A stretch of 6,009 bases of DNA from positions 1 to 6,009 of the forward strand of contig JADGHK010000175.1 in assembly GCA_019686145.1 (NCBI GenBank), given 5' to 3'. Under the pieces are notes generated by a model. The model made no database searches, had not been told where the DNA came from, and saw nothing but the letters and a program-made list of their open reading frames with translations. Positions within the stretch are counted from its first letter, which is position 1. Every line of letters starts with the position of its first letter. This stretch comes from Bryobacteraceae bacterium (GTDB lineage: Bacteria > Acidobacteriota > Terriglobia > Bryobacterales > Bryobacteraceae). The translations under genes and the position numbers were made by a program. This document shows, piece by piece, positions 1 through 6,009 of this stretch.

Positions 1-407
1 TCCGGAGTAAAATCGTCGAGCAGCCAGATGGTGTTACAGACCCAATAGCCCCGGTCGTCGGCAACGGCGCCGGCATCGGCGTGCAGGGGCTGGGCGTCAC
101 TTGTGAACGGATTCGCCGAGCGGGCATTCAAGCTGCTTAACTTGAAGTCTTCGCCGAGCACGTGCCGCACGCGTTCGAGCACGGCGGGATGGGAGACAAC
201 ACGCTCGAATAGCTCCCCCTTGTCCACGAGGTTCGCAAGCCGCCGGGCTCCCGGCTCCTTTCGAAATTCCGAACCCGCATTCTCCCCCTCGAGAGCCCAC
301 AGCTCCTCACAGCGTGCCCTCACCTCCTCCAGGAAGTCGGGTTCCATCACGGCCGGAAGCACGATCCAGCCCTGGTCGTCAAGCTGTCGCCGTTCTAGCT
401 CCGTCAC
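1..407 (-). CDS. PhyH-family Fe(II)/2-oxoglutarate dioxygenase, N-terminal part (runs off left edge)
   Basis: The first 135 codons are visible; the gene continues beyond the left edge. The N-terminus (VTELERRQLDDQGWIVLPAV) has the typical PhyH opening: a short helix, then a 'G-W/Y-hydrophobic-LP' strand. At residues 108-112 the sequence LHADA supplies an H-x-D pair (His109, Asp111), the first two ligands of the iron facial triad in this superfamily. It is followed by the strand NTIWLLDDFTP, which in PhyH proteins leads to an 'ENG'-type turn. The distal His and the Arg that binds 2-oxoglutarate would lie outside the window. Family members hydroxylate small molecules using O2 and 2-oxoglutarate in the cytoplasm; the substrate here cannot be told. 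GTG at 405-407 is chosen because the family N-terminus begins there and no ATG lies in frame upstream; the only nearby in-frame ATG (345-347) would cut off the first strand. No Shine-Dalgarno is visible. It lies downstream of glnA on the same strand but is separated from it by a terminator. Confidence 0.85.
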   Translation of the reverse strand, partial: MTELERRQLDDQGWIVLPAVMEPDFLEEVRARCEELWALEGENAGSEFRKEPGARRLANLVDKGELFERVVSHPAVLERVRHVLGEDFKLSSLNARSANPFTSDAQPLHADAGAVADDRGYWVCNTIWLLDDFTP

Positions 408-416
408 TTCGGAATG

Positions 417-422
417 ATAGTA
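417..422 (-). promoter_or_regulatory. Possible extended -10 element for the PhyH-family gene
   Basis: On the minus strand the sequence TGTTACTAT contains the -10-like hexamer TACTAT (4 of 6 match to TATAAT) preceded by TG and one base, as in extended -10 promoters. Transcription would begin about 7 bases further on, at roughly 407-410, on or just before the GTG start codon. Any -35 would fall in the T-run of the glnA terminator and none is recognisable. The sequence match is seen; promoter function is inferred and could be chance. Confidence 0.25.
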
Positions 423-446
423 ACAAAAGCAGGAACAGGTGACGCG

Positions 447-474
447 AAAAAAACGGGGGAGCAATGCTCCCCCG
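447..474 (-). terminator. Rho-independent terminator of glnA
   Basis: A perfect 9-bp stem pairs 454-462 with 466-474 (GGGGGAGC core) around a 3-base loop at 463-465. Reading the minus strand, it is followed immediately by seven T residues (447-453). It begins 25 bases past the glnA stop codon. The T-run exists only on the minus strand, so the terminator is directional. It should separate glnA transcription from the PhyH-family gene that follows. Confidence 0.93.
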
Positions 475-499
475 CTGAAGTCCGGGACTGTTTGCAGGA

Positions 500-1909
500 C
501 TAGATGTCGTAGTAGAGGGCGAATTCGTAGGGATGAGGCCGCAGCCGGACAGCATCGGCTTCCGCCTTGCGCTTGTAGTTGATAAAGGTTTCGATCAACT
601 CCTCCGTAAAGACGTCGCCCTTCAGCAGGAAGGCGTGATCCTCTTCCAGGCAGTTCAACGCCTCATCCAGCGAAGCCGGCATTGCCGGAACGTTCTTCAT
701 CTCTTCCGGAGACAGATCGTAGATATCCTTATCGAGCGGCTCACCCGGATCGATCTTATTGAGAATGCCGTCGATACCGGCCATCAGCATGGCAGCGAAG
801 GCCAAGTACGGGTTCGCCGACGGATCGGGCGGACGGAACTCGATGCGCTTTGCCTTCGGGCTGGCCGAGTACATCGGAATGCGCACGGCAGCCGAGCGGT
901 TGCGGCGGGAGTAGGCAAGGTTGACCGGCGCTTCGTAGCCTGGCACCAGGCGCTTGTAGCTGTTGGTGGTCGGCGCAATGATGGCGGACAGCGCCCGGGC
1001 GTGCTTCAGCAGACCGCCGATGTACCAGAGGGCCATCTGGCTGAGGCCAGCGTAGCAGTCGCCGGCAAAGAGCGGAGTCCCTCCCTTCCAGAGGCTTTGG
1101 TGGGTGTGCATGCCGCTGCCGTTGTCGCCGAAGATCGGCTTCGGCATGAAGGTAACCGTCTTACCATACTGGTATGCCACGTTCCGGACAACATACTTGT
1201 AGATCATCATGTTGTCGGCGGACTTGACCAGCGTGTCGAAGCGCTGATCGATTTCGCACTGGCCGCCGGTGGCAACCTCGTGGTGATGGCACTCGATGTT
1301 AAGCCCGCACTTGATCATCGTCTCGACCATCTCAGCACGCAGGTCCTGGTAATGATCAGTCGGGGGAGTCGGGAAGTAGCCTTCCTTGTATCGCGGACGG
1401 TAACCGAGGTTGTTGGTTTCACGGCTGGAGTTCCAACGACCCTCCTCCGCGTCTATGAAATAGAAACCGGAGTGCTGATTCTGATCGAACCGGATGTTGT
1501 CGAAGATGAAAAATTCTGCTTCCGCACCGAAGTAAGCCGTGTCCGCAAGCCCCGAATTTTGCAGAAACAACTCCGCTTTTTGAGCGATCCAGCGTGGGTC
1601 GCGCTCGTAGTGTTGGCGGGTAATCGGATCGATTACCGTGCAGGTCATCACCAGCGTCGGCGTTTCGTAAAACGGATCAATGAAGGCGGTCGTGGGATCC
1701 GGAATCAAGAGCATGTCGCTCTCGTTGATCGCAGCCCAGCCGCGGATGCTCGAACCGTCAATGCCGAATCCCTCTTCGAATGAATCTTCCTTGAGCTGGC
1801 TGATAGGATAAGAGATGTGCTGAGACAGGCCGGGAAGATCAGTAAAGCGGAGATCCAACTGGCTTACGTTGTTCTTCTTGGCGAATTCTAATACTTCTTT
1901 CGGACTCAT
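500..1909 (-). CDS. glnA: Type I glutamine synthetase
   Basis: This 469-residue protein makes glutamine from glutamate, ammonia and ATP and is the main ammonia-assimilating enzyme; family members are cytoplasmic dodecamers. The length equals that of E. coli GlnA. An N-terminal beta-grasp domain (about 1-105) carries DGSSIRGW at 51-58, contributing Asp51 and Ser54 to the neighbouring active site. The catalytic domain shows the metal and substrate residues: Glu130 and Glu132 in GAEAEF, Glu211 and Glu219 around HHHEVATGGQCE, His268 in GSGMHTHQS, and Glu357/Arg359 in RIEFRP. Tyr397, in KDIYDLSPEE, sits at the adenylylation site of the GSI-beta group, so control by a GlnE-type adenylyltransferase is expected. 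The start is the ATG at 1907-1909, behind a strong Shine-Dalgarno. No nitrogen-regulatory gene such as glnB lies next to it. It has its own promoter and terminator and so looks monocistronic. The reading frame is intact and no key residue is missing. Confidence 0.98.
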   Translation of the reverse strand: MSPKEVLEFAKKNNVSQLDLRFTDLPGLSQHISYPISQLKEDSFEEGFGIDGSSIRGWAAINESDMLLIPDPTTAFIDPFYETPTLVMTCTVIDPITRQHYERDPRWIAQKAELFLQNSGLADTAYFGAEAEFFIFDNIRFDQNQHSGFYFIDAEEGRWNSSRETNNLGYRPRYKEGYFPTPPTDHYQDLRAEMVETMIKCGLNIECHHHEVATGGQCEIDQRFDTLVKSADNMMIYKYVVRNVAYQYGKTVTFMPKPIFGDNGSGMHTHQSLWKGGTPLFAGDCYAGLSQMALWYIGGLLKHARALSAIIAPTTNSYKRLVPGYEAPVNLAYSRRNRSAAVRIPMYSASPKAKRIEFRPPDPSANPYLAFAAMLMAGIDGILNKIDPGEPLDKDIYDLSPEEMKNVPAMPASLDEALNCLEEDHAFLLKGDVFTEELIETFINYKRKAEADAVRLRPHPYEFALYYDI

Positions 1910-1912
1910 AAA

Positions 1913-1919
1913 CCTCCCC
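1913..1919 (-). promoter_or_regulatory. Ribosome binding site of glnA
   Basis: The minus strand reads AGGGGAGG followed by TTT and the ATG. The purine-rich match to the 16S tail is strong and the spacer is short (3 bases after GGAGG). It supports the start at 1909 and is the clearest Shine-Dalgarno in the window. Confidence 0.85.
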
Positions 1920-1929
1920 TCAGTGCGGG

Positions 1930-1935
1930 TACAAT
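1930..1935 (+). promoter_or_regulatory. Possible -10 element for xseA
   Basis: TACAAT matches TATAAT at 5 of 6 bases and lies about 98 bases upstream of the xseA ATG. No convincing -35 lies at the right distance and there is no extended -10 TG. If real, the xseA leader would be about 90 bases and would run through the glnA promoter on the opposite strand. The promoter of xseA remains unclear. Confidence 0.2.
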
Positions 1936-1953
1936 AACGAAAGATTCTGGAAA

Positions 1954-1985
1954 CAAGGCACCAGCATATCCAAGGCCTTGCAAGG
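1954..1985. repeat. Cluster of CAAGG/CCTTG half-sites over the glnA promoter, candidate operator
   Basis: CAAGGCCTTG (1971-1980) and CCTTGCAAGG (1976-1985) are two perfect 10-bp palindromes that share the central CCTTG. The half-sites therefore run CAAGG, CCTTG, CAAGG, with the two direct copies 10 bp apart, about one helical turn. A further CAAGGC copy lies at 1954-1959, at the predicted transcription start. Both palindromes lie entirely between the predicted -35 and -10 of glnA, where a bound protein would affect polymerase. The symmetry is seen directly; an operator role is inferred, and no specific regulator is recognised. Confidence 0.4.
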
Positions 1986-1992
1986 GCGTCAA
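1963..1992 (-). promoter_or_regulatory. Predicted sigma70-type promoter of glnA
   Basis: On the minus strand TTGACG (1987-1992, 5 of 6 to TTGACA) is followed after 18 bases by TATGCT (1963-1968, 4 of 6 to TATAAT). Transcription would begin near 1956, giving a leader of about 47 bases before the ATG. The leader shows no glutamine-riboswitch (glnA RNA motif) features that I can recognise. I also see no sigma54 site (TGGCAC-N5-TTGC type), so nitrogen control, if present, does not appear to act through sigma54 here. Confidence 0.55.
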
Positions 1993-2032
1993 TAGAAAGA
2001 ACTTATGGCGTCCATTGCCAATTCTTTTGCAA

Positions 2033-3388
2033 ATGGGACAGCTCAGTATCGATTGGGGCCCGCAGCGGCAGATATACAGCGTCAGCGAACTGAGCGCTGC
2101 CGTCCGGGACCGCCTGGAGGGGGACTTCAGCGACATCTGGGTGGCGGGTGAAATCTCCGGCTGTAAGATTGCCTCCAGCGGCCACTGTTACTTCACAATT
2201 AAGGATCGCGACACCCAGTTGTCCTGCGTTTGCTTCCGCAGCGATCTCCGCTACCTGCGATTCAAACCCCAGGACGGCGCCGCCGTCAACGCACGAGGCC
2301 GCCTCGATCTGTACCCGAAAAGAGTCGATCTCCAATTCATCGTACAGGCCATCGAACCGCAGGGACACGGCGCCCTTCAGGTGGCGTTCGAACAGCTCAA
2401 GCGAAAACTGGCAGCCGAGGGTCTGTTTGACGCCGCGAGGAAGCGGCCGCTTCCCCGGTTCCCACGCCGGATCGGGATCGTTACGTCGCCGGCAGGCGCG
2501 GCGATTCACGACATGATTCAGATCCTTTCGCGCCGGTTTCCCGGGATCCACGTCCGGCTATACCCCGCCCAAGTACAGGGGGAGGGCTCGGTGGAATCGG
2601 TCTGCCGCGGCCTCGAGTACTTTGCGAAGTCACAGTGGGCGGACGTGATCATCGTGGGTAGGGGAGGCGGATCGCTTGAGGATCTTTGGACCTTCAACGA
2701 GGAGGCGGTTGCCCGGGCGATCGCGGCCAGCCCGATTCCCGTCATCTCCGCCGTCGGTCACGAGACCGATTTCACGATCGCGGATTTTGTGGCCGACCAC
2801 CGTTCGCCGACTCCCTCGGCTGCCGCTGAGCAGGTTATCTGTACCCGCCAGGAAGTGCTGGACCGGATTCTGTCGCTCCAGCAGCGGATCGAGCGCGGTA
2901 TCCACTTGCGAATCGCCCAACTGGCCCGCCGGCTCCATCAGCAGGCAATCGACCGGCCGACGGCAATCCTGCACCGGAGGATCGGACGGAGCCTGCAGCG
3001 CGTCGACGAACTGGACTACACGTTGCGCAGCCGGATTCGCGAGATCCTCGCCCGGGCGCACCGCCGCCATGCCGAAGCCGACGCGAGGCTCAGACAGCTT
3101 GACCTACGCCTGCGCCTTGCGAAAGCCCGCCAGCGTCTCGACGCAGCCGAGCAGCAGATCGTGCAGCTCGGCCGGTTTCGCCTCCTCAAAGCACAGCGCC
3201 TCCTCGAGCCCCTGCTTGCGCAGCTCGAGCAGCTAAGCCCGCTTCGGGTGCTCGAGCGCGGCTATGCGATCGTCGAGAACGAAACAGGGGTCGTGAGGGA
3301 CGCTTCCGCGGCGCCGGTCGGGTCTGAAATCCGCGTGCGGCTGGCAAGAGGAAAGCTGGGAGCTCGCGTAACCGACCAGCTAAGCTGA
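2033..3388 (+). CDS. xseA: Exodeoxyribonuclease VII large subunit
   Basis: This 451-residue protein is the catalytic large subunit of exonuclease VII, which with several copies of XseB degrades single-stranded DNA from both ends to oligonucleotides. An OB-fold DNA-binding domain covers roughly residues 10-107, including WVAGEISGC and GHCYFTIKD. The catalytic domain starts near 125 with RRIGIVTSPAGAAIHD and contains the family hallmarks GRGGGSLEDLW (209-219) and GHETDFTIADFVADHRSPTP (242-261). A long Arg/Glu/Leu-rich helical, coiled-coil stretch follows (about 268-400), the part known to hold XseB, and the C-terminal domain begins with LERGYAIV (407-414). The ATG at 2033 is preferred because MGQLSIDWGPQRQIYSVSEL fits the usual XseA start; an in-frame TTG at 2015 would add six residues. 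Neither has a visible Shine-Dalgarno. It diverges from glnA. xseB, often adjacent in other genomes, is absent here. The length is typical and the frame intact. Confidence 0.97.
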   Translation: MGQLSIDWGPQRQIYSVSELSAAVRDRLEGDFSDIWVAGEISGCKIASSGHCYFTIKDRDTQLSCVCFRSDLRYLRFKPQDGAAVNARGRLDLYPKRVDLQFIVQAIEPQGHGALQVAFEQLKRKLAAEGLFDAARKRPLPRFPRRIGIVTSPAGAAIHDMIQILSRRFPGIHVRLYPAQVQGEGSVESVCRGLEYFAKSQWADVIIVGRGGGSLEDLWTFNEEAVARAIAASPIPVISAVGHETDFTIADFVADHRSPTPSAAAEQVICTRQEVLDRILSLQQRIERGIHLRIAQLARRLHQQAIDRPTAILHRRIGRSLQRVDELDYTLRSRIREILARAHRRHAEADARLRQLDLRLRLAKARQRLDAAEQQIVQLGRFRLLKAQRLLEPLLAQLEQLSPLRVLERGYAIVENETGVVRDASAAPVGSEIRVRLARGKLGARVTDQLS

Positions 3389-3399
3389 GATTTTCACGA

Positions 3400-6009
3400 A
3401 TGATTGCCGCCGGACTGTCGTTTGCTCTCTTTCTATACTGGATCTTCCTCGGCCTTCCCTTTCTCCTGGCTCTTGACAGTAGAAGAAACCTGCTGCGGAC
3501 GATGCTGCTCGCTCCGGCAGCCGGAGCCGCCGTTGTCCTGCTGCCGTTTTTCTGGCTGAGCCGCAGCGGGCTGCCGGTCCGGGATTTCGGCGGAGGCCTT
3601 GCGGCCACACTCGGGCTCCTCGCGGCAGTTTCGCTATGGCGGATCCGGCCGCGGCTTCCGTGGCGCAAAGCCATGCCCTATGCGGCCATCCTCGTTCTGT
3701 CGTTTCTGCTGACCGGTTTTCCGATCTTCGAGTTCGGCGATAACTGGCTCAGTTACGGCAACAACGACATGACGAACTACGTCCTCGCCGCGCAGCGCCT
3801 GGTCGATTACGGATTCTTCGATATTCCCGATACGAAGACGTTCGCGGAGAACCGGGACGCGACCCTCCATTACTGGATCATGCATGCAGTCGCCGGAGCC
3901 CGGCCGGGCTCGGAATTGCTGCTGGCTTCGGTCGTAGGAACGCTCGGGAAGGACGGATTCCGGGTTTATATGCCGCTGATGCTGGCGCTGCACATGGCGC
4001 TGATCTCGGCCGCGGGAGGCCTGTTGCTGACCCACAGGCGGCGCCGGAGGATCGCAGCCTTCGCGATGTTCTGGATGGCCTGCTCGGCGCTGATAACGCT
4101 CGGAACTCTCTATCAGCTGATCGCTCAGGTATATGGCATGACGGTCCTGTGTCTGGCGGCAACGCTCGTGCTTCGCCAGCCGGACACAACCCGGTGGAAG
4201 ACTGCCTGGAAGCGCGGACTCCTGCTGGCCGCGGTTCTGTCCTCTCTCGCGATCATCTATCCCGAGATCGTCCCTTTTCTTGTGCTGACCTTCCTGCTGT
4301 ATCAAGGCATCGCGCTGCTGAAACGGGAAAGCCGGGTCCGGGAGGCGTTGCCCGCGTGGTGTATTGCGCTGGCAGGAATCCCGCTGCTTCTCGGCAGCTA
4401 CTTCCAGGCTTCCATCAACTTTCTCTACGAACAGACGCTACAGGCAGACCGGAGCTTCAGCCCGACGGAAACGCTCTTCCCCTTCTATCTGGTGCCTAGC
4501 GGGTTTGCGAACCTCTGGGGCCTGCTCGCCATTGCGCAGCCCGCTTCCGACCTCTGGGTCTCTGTCACGATTCTGGCCGGCTTTCTGCTCACGGTGGTTG
4601 CTGCCGCTTTCGCCATTCGCTGGGCGATGCGGCTTGAGCCCGCGGCCGTCACCTGCCTGCTGATGTTTCTCGTGGCTGCCGTGCTGGCGGCCAGGTCGAG
4701 CAATTTCGGTCTCTACAAGCTGGCGATGTTCATCCAGCCGTTTCTCATCGGAACCTTCGTGCTCGGCTGCGTAAGCATCAGGCGCGGGCTCGCGGTCGTT
4801 CCCTTCGCGCTGGCGCTCGTCTCGATGCTGGCGCAGTTTTATTACGTCGATCGCAGCCGGGGCCGTCATGGCGGCCTCGTGGAGATTCCGATGCGTCCCG
4901 GCAGCCGGTTGCTCGACGAGGCGACGGCGCTGCGGCAGCTTCCGCCGGACGCCCGAATCACCTCCGACACCGCCAACGTGATCGCAGCCAAGATTCAAAG
5001 CCTGTATGCGAGGCCGAGGCGGATCGACTTCATGTCGCGCGACTTCTATCCCCAGTTCACCTACACCAAATCCTGGCAGGATCTGGCTCGCACGCGGCCC
5101 ATCGTCTTCGACAAGGAGTCGGCCGACCGGGCGATGTTCCTCCTGGAGGAACGTCTCGCTTTGACGCGGCGAGTCTCTTTCGATCTGAAGGATCCACAGA
5201 CGCCCGAATCCCGAAATGAGTTCCTGCTTGATCTGCGCGCGCAGCCGGACGGCGCCAAACAGCATTACTTCCTGATTTCGACGGGGTCTCAGAACTTCCT
5301 GAACCGTCGCCACTTTGACCCGGACATGAGGGAAAACTTCCTGCTCGTTCCCTGGCGATCCGTGCACAATCACCTTGTGTTCGTCTCATCCCGTCTGGGC
5401 CAGAGCTATTATCTGGAGGACCGGCGTCAGGCTGCGTTCTACCAGCTGGAGCCCGATCCGATTTACCCCAATCGAACCTTCTCGGGCACGGGACGGCATA
5501 TCCTGCTCCAGGTGGTTCAGCCTTCCGCCGGCGGCCGGATCGTCATGGATTTCACCGCAACCTGGAACTCAGACGGCGACAACAGCTTGCCGCCGGCTGC
5601 CGTGATCGGGCAGACTCGCGAGCGGTTGCCGCTGGTCGGCAGAGGCTCGGCTCGGGTGATCTCTCCTCCCATCGTCCCTCAGCGGATTGAGGGCGTGGAG
5701 TTCCTGGCGATCGACATGGGGCGGGACGGGAAGGCATTCCGTCCGCCCCGCCGCGGCTTGATGGCGCTGTTCGGCAACAGGATCCTGCTCGATATTCGGC
5801 GCATCACCGGCTTCAGCCGGGATCTCTCCTACATTTCCGAGGAGGAATACCGGCAGCTTCGGCCTCCCGCCGCAATATCCGAATTCCCAAATGGTTTGCT
5901 GCACCCCGACCTGGAATACTCCGGCATCTATGAGGACGGGTGGGTCTCGGAACACTCGGTGCTATGGCTCGGGCAGCAGCCGGACCAGACGAACCTGTCC
6001 GTGTACGGC
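3400..6009 (+). CDS. Large polytopic membrane protein with C-terminal ectodomain, GT-C glycosyltransferase-like (runs off right edge)
   Basis: I do not recognise this gene by name. The frame is open for 870 codons to the window end. The N-terminal 485 residues hold about 14 hydrophobic segments, near 4-24, 33-53, 62-80, 91-109, 189-210, 218-236, 241-258, 273-289, 290-307, 317-336, 386-407, 414-431, 440-459 and 463-482. Basic clusters (SRRNLLR, RIRPRLPWRK, THRRRRR, KRESRVR, RWAMR) alternate as the positive-inside rule requires. This puts the N-terminus, the loop at about 110-188 and the C-terminal part outside the cytoplasm. The loop carries Asp114 (EFGDNW) and Asp123 (NNDMTNY), reminiscent of the acidic residues in the outer loop of GT-C enzymes that use lipid-linked sugars. 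After residue 485 comes a soluble, apparently beta-rich region ending with YSGIYEDGWVSE, which may open a carbohydrate-binding-like fold. The ATG follows the xseA stop by 11 bases with only a weak GAGA ahead, suggesting co-transcription. A glycosyltransferase role is inferred; a non-enzymatic membrane protein is possible. Confidence 0.88.
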   Translation, partial: MIAAGLSFALFLYWIFLGLPFLLALDSRRNLLRTMLLAPAAGAAVVLLPFFWLSRSGLPVRDFGGGLAATLGLLAAVSLWRIRPRLPWRKAMPYAAILVLSFLLTGFPIFEFGDNWLSYGNNDMTNYVLAAQRLVDYGFFDIPDTKTFAENRDATLHYWIMHAVAGARPGSELLLASVVGTLGKDGFRVYMPLMLALHMALISAAGGLLLTHRRRRRIAAFAMFWMACSALITLGTLYQLIAQVYGMTVLCLAATLVLRQPDTTRWKTAWKRGLLLAAVLSSLAIIYPEIVPFLVLTFLLYQGIALLKRESRVREALPAWCIALAGIPLLLGSYFQASINFLYEQTLQADRSFSPTETLFPFYLVPSGFANLWGLLAIAQPASDLWVSVTILAGFLLTVVAAAFAIRWAMRLEPAAVTCLLMFLVAAVLAARSSNFGLYKLAMFIQPFLIGTFVLGCVSIRRGLAVVPFALALVSMLAQFYYVDRSRGRHGGLVEIPMRPGSRLLDEATALRQLPPDARITSDTANVIAAKIQSLYARPRRIDFMSRDFYPQFTYTKSWQDLARTRPIVFDKESADRAMFLLEERLALTRRVSFDLKDPQTPESRNEFLLDLRAQPDGAKQHYFLISTGSQNFLNRRHFDPDMRENFLLVPWRSVHNHLVFVSSRLGQSYYLEDRRQAAFYQLEPDPIYPNRTFSGTGRHILLQVVQPSAGGRIVMDFTATWNSDGDNSLPPAAVIGQTRERLPLVGRGSARVISPPIVPQRIEGVEFLAIDMGRDGKAFRPPRRGLMALFGNRILLDIRRITGFSRDLSYISEEEYRQLRPPAAISEFPNGLLHPDLEYSGIYEDGWVSEHSVLWLGQQPDQTNLSVYG

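Noticed and set aside
479..489. AGTCC-G-GGACT inverted repeat just after the glnA stop
   Set aside because: A one-base centre cannot form a hairpin loop, and the real terminator lies next to it. Probably chance.
533..1783. A 416-codon open frame on the plus strand, opposite glnA
   Set aside because: It lies fully antisense to an unmistakable glnA. Its composition (rich in Arg, Val, His, Leu) is what the complement of GC-rich codons gives, and it shows no recognisable domain.
1978..2006. TTGCAA ... ACTTAT as a plus-strand promoter for xseA
   Set aside because: The -35 matches only 4 of 6 and the -10 only 3 of 6. It also overlaps the palindromes, which explain the TTGCAA.
2005..2151. Short ORF from the ATG at 2005, overlapping the xseA start
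   Set aside because: It is out of frame with xseA and stops after about 48 codons in the xseA OB-fold region. Its sequence is a shifted reading of xseA with no sign of its own selection.
3634..4305. A 223-codon open frame on the minus strand
   Set aside because: Low-complexity Arg/Gln/Asp composition, no domain, and it lies opposite the helices and outer loop of the plus-strand membrane protein.
4438..5373. A 311-codon open frame on the minus strand
   Set aside because: It is antisense to the membrane protein gene, rich in Arg, Glu, Gln and Gly without any motif, and the opposite strand shows coherent transmembrane helices in a continuous frame.

Overview
The window reads as ordinary chromosomal DNA from a GC-rich bacterium. 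Its glutamine synthetase and exonuclease VII large subunit look like those of Acidobacteriota (Bryobacterales/Solibacter-like). That placement is an impression from general protein style, not from a search, and is tentative. I see no insertion sequence, CRISPR array, tRNA, rRNA or phage gene.

Layout. (1) Positions 1-407, minus strand: the N-terminal 135 codons of a phytanoyl-CoA dioxygenase (PhyH)-family Fe(II)/2-oxoglutarate oxygenase, starting at GTG and running off the left edge. (2) Positions 408-499: a short gap holding a strong intrinsic terminator for glnA and, between it and the GTG, a possible extended -10 promoter. (3) Positions 500-1909, minus strand: a complete type I glutamine synthetase, glnA, with the adenylylation-type tyrosine. 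(4) Positions 1910-2032: the divergent intergenic region, with a good sigma70-type promoter for glnA whose spacer is filled by two overlapping CAAGG/CCTTG palindromes. (5) Positions 2033-3388, plus strand: a complete xseA. (6) From 3400 to the right edge, plus strand: an open frame of 870 codons with no stop, encoding a polytopic membrane protein of about 14 predicted helices followed by a soluble C-terminal part of nearly 390 residues. It resembles GT-C glycosyltransferases in layout, but I cannot name it.

How they work together. glnA (ammonia assimilation) stands alone, with its own promoter and terminator. xseA (single-strand DNA degradation in repair) and the membrane protein gene are only 11 bp apart with no terminator between them, so they are probably co-transcribed, although nothing links their functions. 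The usual small-subunit gene xseB is not next to xseA. The least described element is the large membrane protein. The most testable regulatory signals are the palindromes over the glnA promoter and the possible leaderless start of the PhyH gene.
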